41,554 nt of DNA from an uncultured Pseudomonadota bacterium (GTDB taxonomy: Bacteria; Pseudomonadota; Alphaproteobacteria; Rs-D84): assembly GCA_902788485.1 (NCBI GenBank), contig CADAKI010000006.1, forward strand, positions 1 through 41,554, written 5' to 3'. The translations under genes were made by a program, and so were the position numbers. Positions 24,324-32,694 of the stretch are shown in pieces. The notes below the pieces were generated by a model, which did no database searches, had not been told where the DNA came from, and saw only the letters and a program-made list of their open reading frames with translations. Within the stretch, counting starts at the first letter, position 1. Each line of letters begins with the position of its first letter.

Positions 24324-24350
24324 GGGCACGATGAAAAAATCACCGCGCCC
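24318..24350 (-). terminator. Terminator of rodZ
   Basis: On the minus strand GGGCGCGGTGA and TCATCGTGCCC pair over 11 positions (two G-U) around a T6 loop (24324-24350), followed by TTGTATTTTTT. The T-tract overlaps the -35 box of uvrA. Confidence 0.7.
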
Positions 24351-24366
24351 CCAAACAAACATATCA

Positions 24367-25203
24367 CTATTTGGATTTCTTCATCAAAGAATCCGGATTT
24401 AACGATACATCTTTCTTGGATGTTTTGTTTGCGCCAACCTTGGGTGCCAATTCACCGTCGACCCAAATATCGACACCGCCGGCATTACCAAATTTTGCCT
24501 TGTACCCATTGCCATTTGGCACATAGAACACATCACCCGCAACCAAAGAACGTCCAAATATAACCTTGCCCTTGGCATCTTCAACACCGACATAAGAATC
24601 TTCGACGGCCTGGATAATAACATGCGATTTTGCCATGTTTTCTTTACCGAAACGTTCGCGCACCGGGATATTGTATACCGGTTCTTCAACCACAGGCGCC
24701 GCCGCCACAACCGGGGCCGTCGCCGCGACCGGCGCATCCGGCGCCACATTATTCGACCCACCAAAAATAATAACTATCAACATCGCCAACACCAACACGC
24801 CCGCACCAATCGCGAACCACAACCAATGACGACGAACATAATCAATCGACACCCGAACGATTTCTTGTAATTTTGCCTTGTATTCAGCGGTTTTATCGCG
24901 TTCCGCCAAATCTTCTATCGTGACCGGCGTATCATTTTCCGCCTCGATTCCCAATTCGTCCTTTACCTTGTTCACGATTTCATCCGGGTCCAAACCCAAT
25001 TCCATTGCATAATTGCGAGCAAATCCCAAAACATACACAATTTCAGGGATTTTTTTATAATCACCGTTTTCCAATGCCTCTAAAAATTCTTCACCGATAC
25101 ACAGTTGTTTTGCAATCGTTCCAATTTCGCGTTTTCTGCGTCCCATTGTACGTGCATTACGCAGAATTTCGCCAACTGTTAAATTTGTATTTTCGTCGTT
25201 CAT
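24367..25203 (-). CDS. rodZ: RodZ-like cytoskeletal membrane protein
   Basis: 278 aa. The N-terminal helix-turn-helix domain (about 8-85) has NLTVGEILRNARTM, IAKQLCIGEEFLEALENGDY and VYVLGFARNYAMELGL, the layout of the RodZ HTH. A membrane helix follows near 129-150 (WLWFAIGAGVLVLAMLIVII), then a Pro/Ala linker and a periplasmic domain of DUF4115 type (VIIQAVEDSYVGVEDAKGKV ... GDVFYVPNGNGY). RodZ links MreB to the elongation machinery. GGGGGCG precedes the ATG. Confidence 0.9.
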   Translation of the reverse strand: MNDENTNLTVGEILRNARTMGRRKREIGTIAKQLCIGEEFLEALENGDYKKIPEIVYVLGFARNYAMELGLDPDEIVNKVKDELGIEAENDTPVTIEDLAERDKTAEYKAKLQEIVRVSIDYVRRHWLWFAIGAGVLVLAMLIVIIFGGSNNVAPDAPVAATAPVVAAAPVVEEPVYNIPVRERFGKENMAKSHVIIQAVEDSYVGVEDAKGKVIFGRSLVAGDVFYVPNGNGYKAKFGNAGGVDIWVDGELAPKVGANKTSKKDVSLNPDSLMKKSK

Positions 25204-25247
25204 ATTCGCCCCCAGTTATTGATAATTTATATACATTTATGATACCG

Positions 25248-26168
25248 TCATTTTTTGGCAACGCAACCCCAAAATTCAGATATTTTATCTTTTAATTCAT
25301 TTACATCTGTTATTTGATTTACCGCCACACGAAACGCACCGGCATCCGGCATTCCGGCAGAATACCACGCGGCATGTTTGCGAAACAATGGCACACCACC
25401 ACGTTCACCATAATAATCAATCACCGCATCCAAGTGTCGCAATACAATTTGTCCGATATTTTCCGGTGCCGCCCCCGTGATTATTTCTGATATTTTCCAT
25501 GGGGCACCCAACATTGCGCGCCCAACCATAACGCCCGCATAACCCAATTTTTCCATCGCGTTTACATCACTTTCGGTTTTAATATCACCATTTGCAATAA
25601 TTGGAATCGGTGCGTCCCAAACATCCGGATGCTCGGCCTGCCCGGTATATCCCGCCGCCCGTGTCCGTCCATGCAACGCAACAAATTTAACGCCACTATC
25701 TGCGGCAATATTCACCAAATCGCGCCAATCAGCATGTGCCGAATCCCACCCCAGCCGCGTTTTTACCGACACCGGAATACCAACCGCATGCACCACGGCA
25801 TGCATAATCGACGCCGCCAATTTATGGTCGCGCATTAAATGCGCACCGGCGCCGGCACGTGTTGCGACCTTGGGCACCGGACACCCCATATTTATATCAA
25901 TCCATTTTGCACCTGCGTCCTGTAAAATACGGGCGGCATCCGCCATTAGTTCCACATCTGCGCCGAAAATTTGTGCACCGATATTACCCTCTGCGCCATA
26001 ATCATCAAAATTTCGCGGACAATTTTTATGCCGCCCAACCAAAGAATGACATGAAATCATTTCCGTCACCAAATTTACATCTGGTGAAAATTCACGCACC
26101 ATCATCCGGAAGGGTTTATCCGTAATCCCTGCCAGTGGCGCAACAAAAAAACTATTTTTTTTCATCAT
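25248..26168 (-). CDS. dusB: tRNA-dihydrouridine synthase
   Basis: About 306 aa, an FMN-dependent enzyme that reduces uridines of tRNA. It starts FFVAPLAGITDKPFR and has INMGCPVPKVATRAGAGAHL with the catalytic Cys, SVKTRLGWD, ALHGRTRAAGYTGQA and ANGDIKTESD, all Dus motifs, closest to DusB. The start ATGATG at 26168/26165 has no Shine-Dalgarno. Longer in-frame upstream codons would run through the divergent ftsB gene and are rejected. The promoter region is shared with ftsB. Confidence 0.93.
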   Translation of the reverse strand: MMKKNSFFVAPLAGITDKPFRMMVREFSPDVNLVTEMISCHSLVGRHKNCPRNFDDYGAEGNIGAQIFGADVELMADAARILQDAGAKWIDINMGCPVPKVATRAGAGAHLMRDHKLAASIMHAVVHAVGIPVSVKTRLGWDSAHADWRDLVNIAADSGVKFVALHGRTRAAGYTGQAEHPDVWDAPIPIIANGDIKTESDVNAMEKLGYAGVMVGRAMLGAPWKISEIITGAAPENIGQIVLRHLDAVIDYYGERGGVPLFRKHAAWYSAGMPDAGAFRVAVNQITDVNELKDKISEFWGCVAKK

Positions 26169-26171
26169 TTG

Positions 26172-26180
26172 TGATATAAT
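26172..26180 (+). promoter_or_regulatory. Extended -10 promoter of ftsB
   Basis: TGATATAAT, with TATAAT at 26175-26180 and 7 bases to the ATG at 26188, so the transcript is probably leaderless. The overlapping minus strand has an AT-rich box (TTATAT) 6 bases before the dusB start. No good -35 is seen on either strand. Confidence 0.55.
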
Positions 26181-26187
26181 GACATGC

Positions 26188-26514
26188 ATGAAGGAAAAAA
26201 TCAAAAATTTATTTACATTTATATCAACCGCATGGTCTGCCGGCATCCATGGCAAAATGGGTGTTATAATGACGATTGTGGCAATATTTTGGTCGGTGGG
26301 GATGTTCACCGGCAAAACCACGATTCAGGGATTCATTATAAACATATGGCGACTGAACGCGGCAAATGAACAACTGGCATCGGAACAATCAAAATTACAT
26401 CAATTACAAATGCACATCGATTTGGTCCAAAAAAACAGTCCCGATTACATCGAAGAACTGGGACTGAAACGGTTGAATATGGGCGATGCCAAAACCAAGA
26501 TATTAAAAATTTAA
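26188..26514 (+). CDS. ftsB: Septum formation initiator, FtsB/DivIC family
   Basis: 108 aa. Short cytoplasmic tail, one membrane helix (about 25-43, MGVIMTIVAIFWSVGMF), a coiled coil with RLNAANEQLASEQSKLHQLQ, and the conserved end SPDYIEELGLKRLNMGDAKT. FtsB joins FtsL and FtsQ at the division site. ATG at 26188 is chosen because the ATG at 26179 lies inside the -10 box. It converges with tspO, overlapping its stop by 4 bases with no terminator between. Confidence 0.85.
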   Translation: MKEKIKNLFTFISTAWSAGIHGKMGVIMTIVAIFWSVGMFTGKTTIQGFIINIWRLNAANEQLASEQSKLHQLQMHIDLVQKNSPDYIEELGLKRLNMGDAKTKILKI

Positions 26515-26993
26515 TTCATACACGCAATAACACCGTTTAAATAAAATGCGAATACCAACCATGCGATATATGGCCACACCAGGTAATATGCGGTTTTACT
26601 GACGGTTTTGAATTCTGCGGCCATATAAATCGACACAATAATTAAACCAAACAACACGAACAACCCTAATGTTGCCATATGTAATCCAAAGAATACATAA
26701 GACCACAACGCATTTAACACCATTTGCGCGAAAAACAGCCACTCTGATGCCGAAACACCACCTTCACGCGCACGATGTTTTGCACGCCAAATCATAAATA
26801 ACGCAATGCCCAGAATCGTGTATAAAACCGTCCACGCAATACTAAAAACTATTGGTGCGGGTGTTAAACTTGAATTTGCCAAAGTATTGTACCACGCATC
26901 CGTATGACCCGTGACCGGTGTGAATAACACCCCGATTGCGCCTGGAATAAAAGAAATAAGTATTGCGGCAATCAAAGTAAAAAAAGATTTCAT
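26511..26993 (-). CDS. tspO: TspO/MBR family membrane protein
   Basis: 160 aa with five hydrophobic helices. Typical motifs are WYNTLANSSLTPAPIVFSIAW (helix 1-2 loop), WTVLYTILGIALFMIW, LNALWSYVFFGLHMATLG and a C-terminal WPYIAWLVFAFYLNGVI. The family binds tetrapyrroles and cholesterol-like ligands and modulates porphyrin or stress responses. AGGAGAG precedes the ATG. Confidence 0.95.
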   Translation of the reverse strand: MKSFFTLIAAILISFIPGAIGVLFTPVTGHTDAWYNTLANSSLTPAPIVFSIAWTVLYTILGIALFMIWRAKHRAREGGVSASEWLFFAQMVLNALWSYVFFGLHMATLGLFVLFGLIIVSIYMAAEFKTVSKTAYYLVWPYIAWLVFAFYLNGVIACMN

Positions 26994-27066
26994 TTTTCTC
27001 TCCTATTTTCATATTTGCAATAATATCACATACACCACCACCCATCCACAGGCAGATTTTCCGCAT

Positions 27067-27090
27067 AAAAAAACGGGGGACAATCCCCCG
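27067..27090 (-). terminator. Terminator of ctpA
   Basis: CGGGGGA-TTG-TCCCCCG on the minus strand followed by seven T, directly beyond the ctpA stop at 27095. Confidence 0.9.
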
Positions 27091-27094
27091 ATTT

Positions 27095-28564
27095 TTATTT
27101 TTTTGTATTTGCATCTGTCCGCAATTTTTCCCGCGCCGCATTTTTGGCCTTATCCCGTTCAGCGTTTTCGGCATCAACCTCGGCACGACGATCATCAACC
27201 GTCATTTGCAATTTAGTCATGGCGATAACCATACTGATTCCGCGTTGTAATTGATAATCACGTGCATCTTTTTCTTCTTCGGACAAATCATTAAAATCAA
27301 CATCATCATCGTCATCATCATTTTTGTGCGATTTAGAATCGTCCGACGATTTTGATTTTTTGGTCTTTTTCGCATCTTCATTTTTCAGCGAATTTTTGAA
27401 CGATGCCTCGGAATAATCACTATCGCGTTTTTCCAAAACCTTTACCTTGGATTGTAAAACCTGAACATCGGGGGTAATACCCTCGTTTTGGATAGAACGA
27501 CCACTGGGGGTAAAATACCGTGCAATTGTGATGTGAATTGCCGTTCCATCACCCAACGGTTTTTGTTGTTGGACACTGCCCTTGCCAAAAGATTGCGATC
27601 CCATAACCAACGCGCGACCATTATCCTGTAACGCACCCGCAACAATTTCCGATGCCGACGCCGAACCATGATTTATCAGAACAACAATCGGTTTACCATT
27701 TGTTAAATCACCCGGCTTTGCAAAATTGCGTTCAATATCTGTTTTTTCTTTGCCACGCGTTGACACAATTTCGCCATCATCTAAAAACGAATCAGACACC
27801 CCGATTGCCGCGGTCAAATACCCCCCCGGATTATTGCGCACATCCAACACATAACCAACAACCTTGTCTTTTTCTAACTTTTTAATTGCGTCCTGTAATT
27901 CCTTGACCGTTGTTGCCCCAAATTCAGAAATTCTGATATAACCGATTTTCGGACTATCCTCGTCCATATCTGCCATTTGCACAACACGATGCTTAACCGA
28001 TTTAACCTTGATAATATCGCGTTTCAATGTCAATGTTTTGGTTTCGTGATCTTCATCCACAACCGTCAATGTCACACGTGTCCCGGGCCGCCCCTTCATT
28101 TTTTTTACCGCCTGGTTTAACGTCATATCAAACACCGGTTCATCATCAATTTTCATAATGTAATCACCCGCCTTGATACCCGCACGCGCCGCCGGGGTAT
28201 CATCAATCGGCGAAATTACACGAATCGCCCCACGGTCAGATGTAATTTGAATACCCAAACCACCAAATTCACCCTGGGTTTTATCATTAAAATCCTTGAA
28301 ATCATCAGAATTCAAATACGAAGAATGTGGGTCCAATTCCGCCAACATACCGTTCATTGCGGCCTCTAACATTTTCTTTTCATCGGCTTCTTCGACAAAA
28401 TTATCGCGTGCAGTTTCAAACACCAACGCCAATTTTTGCAATTCCGTATAAATTTCTTCATCGGTTAAATGCACAACCGGTTCATTTTTTTCAGATTTTT
28501 TCCCCGCGAAACAATTCACCGACACCGTCGCCATTACCACAAAAACCAGGATTTTTTTCAACAT
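27095..28564 (-). CDS. ctpA: Carboxy-terminal processing peptidase (S41)
   Basis: 489 aa. Signal peptide (MLKKILVFVVMATVSVNCFA), a PDZ domain (GLGIQITSDRGAIRVISPID ... AGIKAGDYIMKIDDEPVF) and an S41 catalytic domain with NHGSASASEIVAGALQDNGR (nucleophile Ser) and SQSFGKGSVQ (general-base Lys). It is a periplasmic protease that trims envelope proteins. The C-terminus has a strongly charged low-complexity stretch (KSHKNDDDDDDVDFNDLSEE) and a coiled tail. The gene order envC-ctpA is conserved in alphaproteobacteria. AAAGGG precedes the ATG. Confidence 0.95.
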   Translation of the reverse strand: MLKKILVFVVMATVSVNCFAGKKSEKNEPVVHLTDEEIYTELQKLALVFETARDNFVEEADEKKMLEAAMNGMLAELDPHSSYLNSDDFKDFNDKTQGEFGGLGIQITSDRGAIRVISPIDDTPAARAGIKAGDYIMKIDDEPVFDMTLNQAVKKMKGRPGTRVTLTVVDEDHETKTLTLKRDIIKVKSVKHRVVQMADMDEDSPKIGYIRISEFGATTVKELQDAIKKLEKDKVVGYVLDVRNNPGGYLTAAIGVSDSFLDDGEIVSTRGKEKTDIERNFAKPGDLTNGKPIVVLINHGSASASEIVAGALQDNGRALVMGSQSFGKGSVQQQKPLGDGTAIHITIARYFTPSGRSIQNEGITPDVQVLQSKVKVLEKRDSDYSEASFKNSLKNEDAKKTKKSKSSDDSKSHKNDDDDDDVDFNDLSEEEKDARDYQLQRGISMVIAMTKLQMTVDDRRAEVDAENAERDKAKNAAREKLRTDANTKK

Positions 28565-28612
28565 AAAAACACCCTTTCTCTTTCCTCTAAACTATCAACA
28601 CCAGCATATTAT

Positions 28613-28648
28613 AAAAAAACAATTTCTGCAACACGAAATTTCGCAGAA
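28613..28648 (-). terminator. Terminator-like hairpin between envC and ctpA
   Basis: On the minus strand TTCTGC...GCAGAA encloses a palindromic CGAAATTTCG and is followed within five bases by TTTTTTT. A TATAAT follows immediately (about 28607-28612) and could drive ctpA on its own. Confidence 0.5.
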
Positions 28649-28650
28649 TT

Positions 28651-29727
28651 TTAATTTTCTTCGCGGAACAAACGCGCCGGATCAACCGTTTTGTTTCCAC
28701 GGCGAACCTCCATATACATTTCACGTTTATCCGCACTGACGCGACCGATTGGCTCGCCCGCCAAAACCTCTTGATTTGGAACGACATCCACGCGTCCCAT
28801 ATTTGTGATAACCGTATTATAACCATTTTTATGCGACATAATAACAACCCGACCAAATCCACGGAAAGTATCGGCAAATTTTACAACACCATCCGCCGGC
28901 GCAGTCACCAACGCATCACCCGACGTGCGAATTCGCCAACCATCCGATGTCAAACCCAACGCCGTTTTTTCACCGAATCGCACAACAATACGCCCACGCA
29001 CAGGCAAATTTAATTTACGTTTTGAAAACCGCGCATCCGCCGACATTTCCGAACTGCCCACGCCGGCTGACAATTCCGAAATATTTTTTGCGCGTTCGGA
29101 TAATGCCTTTAATTTTTTCTGTAATGCGGCATGTTCGGTTTTTAATTTTTCGTTTTGCGCACTGCGTGTTTTTAACAATTTGTCCAACGCATTGCGTTCA
29201 CGAGTATATTTTTTTGCAGACCTGTCCAACTTTTCTTTTTCCACACTGCGTGCATTACGAATTTTTTCCAATTCATCCAATTGTTGCGACGCGCGCTGTA
29301 TCTCGGCATCAAATTGCCCGGTAACGCCGGTCAACACAGACGCAGTTAAAACATAATCATGCATATTTTGTACATCAAAATTGGGACGCATTGCCATATA
29401 TAAAATTCCCGACACCGAATCCAGAACGCGCGATTTATTTGCATCCAACTCGCGGGATATTTCGGCACGCCGTGCATCCAATTCATCAATTTTATTTTGC
29501 ATTTTGCCGCGTTGCTCTTCTAAGGAACTCACCCGGTCCGCGGTTCGCACCAAATCTTGTTTTGTTTGTGCGACATTTTTATCAGATTGTTTAACCTGTT
29601 CGGCCAACTTTTTATTTTTTTGTTCGACCTGTTTTATCTCGGTCTGAATGCGTGACAATTCACTGGCACAAAATGCCGGCGATAAAACAACCACACAACC
29701 GATTAAAATAATCAGTATTTTTTTCAT
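28651..29727 (-). CDS. envC: EnvC-like murein hydrolase activator
   Basis: 358 aa. Signal peptide, a long coiled coil (about 25-220: ELSRIQTEIKQVEQKNKKLA ... ALQKKLKALSERAK) and a C-terminal LytM-like domain (LPVRGRIVVRFGE, TAPADGVVKFADTFRGFGRV, MYMEVRRGNKTVDP). The metal-binding HxxxD and HxH residues of active LytM peptidases are not preserved, as in EnvC. It therefore likely activates amidases at the septum. It starts 4 bases after the tyrS stop without a clear Shine-Dalgarno, so coupling is likely. Confidence 0.9.
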   Translation of the reverse strand: MKKILIILIGCVVVLSPAFCASELSRIQTEIKQVEQKNKKLAEQVKQSDKNVAQTKQDLVRTADRVSSLEEQRGKMQNKIDELDARRAEISRELDANKSRVLDSVSGILYMAMRPNFDVQNMHDYVLTASVLTGVTGQFDAEIQRASQQLDELEKIRNARSVEKEKLDRSAKKYTRERNALDKLLKTRSAQNEKLKTEHAALQKKLKALSERAKNISELSAGVGSSEMSADARFSKRKLNLPVRGRIVVRFGEKTALGLTSDGWRIRTSGDALVTAPADGVVKFADTFRGFGRVVIMSHKNGYNTVITNMGRVDVVPNQEVLAGEPIGRVSADKREMYMEVRRGNKTVDPARLFREEN

Positions 29728-29731
29728 TATG

Positions 29732-30943
29732 TTATTTTACAACAACACGCAAAAATGTTTTCTTTCCTTTCTGAACCATGTGTTCTGCATTTGACACAAC
29801 AAATTCTTTATCGGTAATTTTTTGTGAATCAATTTGAATTCCACCCTGTTCGACATTACGACGCGCATCAGATTTTGAATCAAACAATTTAATTGCGACC
29901 AAAAAATCCAAAATTTTCATTGGTTCACGCATATCAATTTCAACGAACGGCACATTGGCACTGTTCGCACCGCCACCAAACAACGCCGCCGCCGCAGATT
30001 CTGCATCCCGCGCAGCGTCCGCCCCATGCGCAATTTCGGTTGCGGAATAAGCCAGTATTTTTTTAACCTCGTTCAATTCCGCGCCTTGCTTACGCGACAA
30101 TTCTGCAATTTCTTCCAATGGAATTTCGGTAAAGATTTTCAAAAACTTTTCAACCAACTCGTCCGGTGTATTGCGGAAATATTGATAGTATTCATACGGC
30201 GTCGTTTTATCTTCGTTCACCCAAACCGCATTACCCGCAGATTTCCCAATTTTATTTCCGTTTGAATCCGTAATCAGCGATGTTGATAAAACGAACGCTT
30301 CCTTGCCCATTTTTTTGCGAATTAACTCCACCCCCATAATCGCGTTGCCCCATTGGTCCGCACCACACAGTTGCAACACGCAATTATGTTCACGATAAAG
30401 TGTCAAGAAATCCACCGCCTGGAAAGTCATATAATTAAATTCCAAAAATGTCATACCATTTTCCAAACGTTTTTTCACACTTTCCATCGACAACATACGC
30501 GGAATTGTGAAATCCAAACCATATTGCGCCAAGAAATCCAGATGCGAATATCCGCGCATCCAATCATAATTATCAACAATCAACGCATCGGACGCACCAT
30601 TACCAAATTTCAAAAATTTAGAATAAGATTTTTTTAACCCCGCGATATTTTTTTGTAAAACATCCTCGGTCATCATGGGACGACCCGTATCACGGCCCGA
30701 CGGGTCACCAATGCGCCCCGTTGCGCCACCAACCAACATCAATGGTTTATGCCCATATTTTTGCAACCAACGCATCATCATCACCGGTACCAAGTGTCCC
30801 ACATGCAGTGAATCCGCCGTTGGGTCAGACCCCAAATACACGGCGATTTGACCATTATCCAACAAATCCGCCACCGCATCCATATTGGAACATTGATTGA
30901 TAAAACCACGTTGGGTCAATTCATCCATTAAACTATTTTTCAT
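29732..30943 (-). CDS. tyrS: Tyrosyl-tRNA synthetase
   Basis: 403 aa class I synthetase. HIGH-type motif DPTADSLHVGHLVPVM, KMSKS-type loop GNKIGKSAGNAVW, and a C-terminal S4-like RNA-binding domain (ILDFLVAIKLFDSKSDARRN ... GIQIDSQKI). ATG at 30943 is chosen for the AAAGG site and for family length; an extension to 31009 has neither. Confidence 0.97.
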   Translation of the reverse strand: MKNSLMDELTQRGFINQCSNMDAVADLLDNGQIAVYLGSDPTADSLHVGHLVPVMMMRWLQKYGHKPLMLVGGATGRIGDPSGRDTGRPMMTEDVLQKNIAGLKKSYSKFLKFGNGASDALIVDNYDWMRGYSHLDFLAQYGLDFTIPRMLSMESVKKRLENGMTFLEFNYMTFQAVDFLTLYREHNCVLQLCGADQWGNAIMGVELIRKKMGKEAFVLSTSLITDSNGNKIGKSAGNAVWVNEDKTTPYEYYQYFRNTPDELVEKFLKIFTEIPLEEIAELSRKQGAELNEVKKILAYSATEIAHGADAARDAESAAAALFGGGANSANVPFVEIDMREPMKILDFLVAIKLFDSKSDARRNVEQGGIQIDSQKITDKEFVVSNAEHMVQKGKKTFLRVVVK

Positions 30944-30970
30944 CACAAAACCTTTCTCTATATCACGGAA

Positions 30971-30999
30971 ATCATACCACGAAAAATCATGCGTTGCAA
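30971..30999 (-). promoter_or_regulatory. Promoter of tyrS
   Basis: On the minus strand TTGCAA (30994-30999), 17 bases, TATGAT (30971-30976), 27 bases before the ATG at 30943. Confidence 0.7.
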
Positions 31000-31006
31000 C
31001 ACCAAA

Positions 31007-31030
31007 CAAAAAATCCGCGAAACGCGGATT
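31007..31030 (-). terminator. Terminator of the second putative DGR target gene
   Basis: AATCCGCG-TTT-CGCGGATT followed by TTTT on the minus strand, 6 bases beyond the stop at 31037. Confidence 0.85.
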
Positions 31031-31036
31031 CAGATT

Positions 31037-31213
31037 TTATCGAACATGCAAAATTCGTTTCACACGTCGTGTCATTTGCACCACAACATCCGCACGTGTG
31101 CCGGAAAATTCTTCATGTCCCGCACGCGTGTCAAATGCGACATGATAATTTCCATTTTTATCACATAAAACGATTGTATTTTGAATTGGATAATCTTTAA
31201 CATCCTTATACAT
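31037..31213 (-). CDS. Possible internally initiated 58-aa protein
   Basis: The ATG at 31213 is preceded by AAAAGGGGGTAAAA, the same 14 bases that precede the main start at 31672. The product (MYKDVKDYPIQNTIVLCDKN ...VQMTRRVKRILHVR) is basic at its end and could be a separate small gene whose upstream neighbour lost its stop codon. It is in frame with the longer ORF, so both forms may be made. Confidence 0.4.
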   Translation of the reverse strand: MYKDVKDYPIQNTIVLCDKNGNYHVAFDTRAGHEEFSGTRADVVVQMTRRVKRILHVR

Positions 31214-31672
31214 TTTTACCCCCTTTTGTTTTGATTCCTGCGTTTTTTGTTTATCACCCAAATCAAACACCGCAGACCGAAACGACGCGTGCCTACGGAC
31301 GCTGTCCGCGCAGTCGTTCGCACAGTAGTACGCACAATCGGCGGCCGAACCGTCCGTGTGGAGGAAGACCCACGCACCCAAATTACCATTTTTATATTTC
31401 ACACGACACCATGCATTTGGACCAAACACACCATCCGGATTACCCGGCTTTGCATATTCACCCGGCGTCACAAATGCGCCAATATGAAATTCCTCTATTT
31501 TTGGATTTTGTTTCTGCATCCATGCAAATACCTTTTTCATATAATCTGTATTATATTTCACATAATCTGTATCATACGTTTTCTGACCACGATATGTTGT
31601 TGCGGGTTTTCCCCCAACAAAAATGCCATTGGCATTTACAGTGATATATTCTGTATTTGGAATGTTCGCCAT
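31037..31672 (-). CDS. Putative DGR target protein with downstream in-frame extension
   Basis: 211 aa, no signal peptide. Residues 1-95 (TEYITVNANGIFVGGKPATT, IGAFVTPGEYAKPGNPDGVF) form an unrecognised domain. WCRVKYKNGNLGAWVF follows, then the block CAYYCANDCADSVR and ASFRSAVF, shared with the secreted protein at 136-2130. In that protein the block ends the ORF. Here the frame continues through GDKQKTQESKQKGVK into a 58-residue segment (MYKDVKDYP...) that has its own ribosome-binding site. The start at 31672 follows AAAAGGGGGTAAAA. Probable role: ligand-binding protein with a diversified tip; inference from the variable block. Confidence 0.75.
   Translation of the reverse strand: MANIPNTEYITVNANGIFVGGKPATTYRGQKTYDTDYVKYNTDYMKKVFAWMQKQNPKIEEFHIGAFVTPGEYAKPGNPDGVFGPNAWCRVKYKNGNLGAWVFLHTDGSAADCAYYCANDCADSVRRHASFRSAVFDLGDKQKTQESKQKGVKMYKDVKDYPIQNTIVLCDKNGNYHVAFDTRAGHEEFSGTRADVVVQMTRRVKRILHVR
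31265..31372 (-). other. Putative DGR variable repeat, copy 2
   Basis: This runs from the TGG codon at 31370-31372 to TTT at 31265-31267. It aligns without gaps to 145-252. Differing codons (copy 1/copy 2) are GGC/CTC, AGC/CAC, TAC/GAC, AGT/GGT, GAC/GCC, AAT/GAT, TTC/TAC, TTC/AAC, AAC/GAC, TAC/GAC, TTC/AGC, TTT/AGG and CGC/CAC. Fixed framework codons include TGT GCG (twice), TGC GCG and GTC CGT, and the last eight codons are identical. Confidence 0.65.
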
Positions 31673-31692
31673 TTTTACCCCCTTTTCGATGG

Positions 31693-31722
31693 AAAAGTCG
31701 CACAAATAAAATCTGTGCGACT
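31693..31722 (-). terminator. Hairpin behind tsf
   Basis: AGTCGCACA and TGTGCGACT form a perfect 9-bp stem around ATTTTATTT? sized loop bases, followed by TTTT on the minus strand. It ends the rpsB-tsf unit and sits about 20 bases before the start at 31672, so it could also shape that gene's leader. Confidence 0.65.
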
Positions 31723-31750
31723 CTCTCCATTATTTTTATTTATGCAACCA

Positions 31751-32620
31751 TTATTGCAACATTTTTGCAACTTCGTCCGCCAAGTTATCTTCGCGTTTTT
31801 GGATACCTTCGCCCAAAACATAGTATGCGAACCCGGCCAATTTACCACCGGCCTCGGCCACAACCTGTTTTACAGATTTGCTTGGGTCCATAACGAACGG
31901 TTGTTCTTCTAAAACGGATTCCGCATAGTATTTTTGCAAACGACCCTGGACCATTTTTTCAACGATGTTTTCCGGTTTGCCATTTGTTGCGCCCGATTCA
32001 ATAAACACACGACGTTCGCGTTCAACCGCCACCGGGTCAACATCCGCAACGGTCATATATTCCGGTTTGTTTGCCGCAATGTGCATTGCAATTTTTGGTC
32101 CAATTTCATCGATTTTTGGGTCGTTACCATTGATAGCAACCGCAACACCAATTTGTCCCATACCCGGCACCAATGCATTGTGAATATAAGAATACACATG
32201 GTCACCATTGACCTTGGCAATACGGCGCAAGTTCATATTTTCGCCAATTGTGGAAATTGTTGCCGCGATATCATCTTTGACCGCCGCCAATGTGGCATCA
32301 AAATCGCCAGACAATTCCAATGCTTTGTTTGCAACATCGGCAACCAATTTTTGGAATTTTTCGTTTTTGGCAACGAAATCTGTTTCGGCATTTAATTCAA
32401 CAACACAGCCCAAATTATCGCATTTAACAACTGTCACCAAACCCGACGCCGCAACACGACCGGCCTTGGATGCCGCCTTGACAATACCTTTCTTACGCAA
32501 CCAGTCCGCCGCCGCATCAATATCGCCATTGTTTTCGATTAATGCTTTTTTGCAATCCAACATACCCGCCGCGGTTTTTTCGCGCAGTTCTTGAATCAAT
32601 TTTGCTGTCACTTCTGCCAT
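31751..32620 (-). CDS. tsf: Elongation factor Ts
   Basis: 289 aa. The N-terminal UBA-like module is VTAKLIQELREKTAAGMLDC, then KKALIENNGDIDAAADWLRK. The core TDFVAKNEKFQKLV and MHIAANKPEYMTVADVD are typical. It is the guanine nucleotide exchange factor for EF-Tu. AAGGA precedes the ATG. It lies 74 bases behind rpsB, as in most bacteria. Confidence 0.98.
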   Translation of the reverse strand: MAEVTAKLIQELREKTAAGMLDCKKALIENNGDIDAAADWLRKKGIVKAASKAGRVAASGLVTVVKCDNLGCVVELNAETDFVAKNEKFQKLVADVANKALELSGDFDATLAAVKDDIAATISTIGENMNLRRIAKVNGDHVYSYIHNALVPGMGQIGVAVAINGNDPKIDEIGPKIAMHIAANKPEYMTVADVDPVAVERERRVFIESGATNGKPENIVEKMVQGRLQKYYAESVLEEQPFVMDPSKSVKQVVAEAGGKLAGFAYYVLGEGIQKREDNLADEVAKMLQ

Positions 32621-32661
32621 TGTAATTTCCTTATCTTTTATATAATATTAAAAATTCTGCG

Positions 32662-32681
32662 TTCGGGGACGCATCCCCGAA
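32662..32681 (-). other. Stable stem-loop in the rpsB-tsf intergenic region
   Basis: TTCGGGGA-TGCG-TCCCCGAA on the minus strand, 14 bases beyond the rpsB stop and about 40 bases before tsf. It has no strong T-run (GAATTTTTAA follows after 10 bases). It may be a partial attenuator or an mRNA processing or stability element that sets the S2:EF-Ts ratio. Confidence 0.55.
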
Positions 32682-32694
32682 CAGCGTCTAATTC

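Noticed and set aside
31247-31912. 221-codon plus-strand ORF across the second DGR target and tsf
   Set aside because: It lies antisense to two supported genes and crosses their terminator hairpin.
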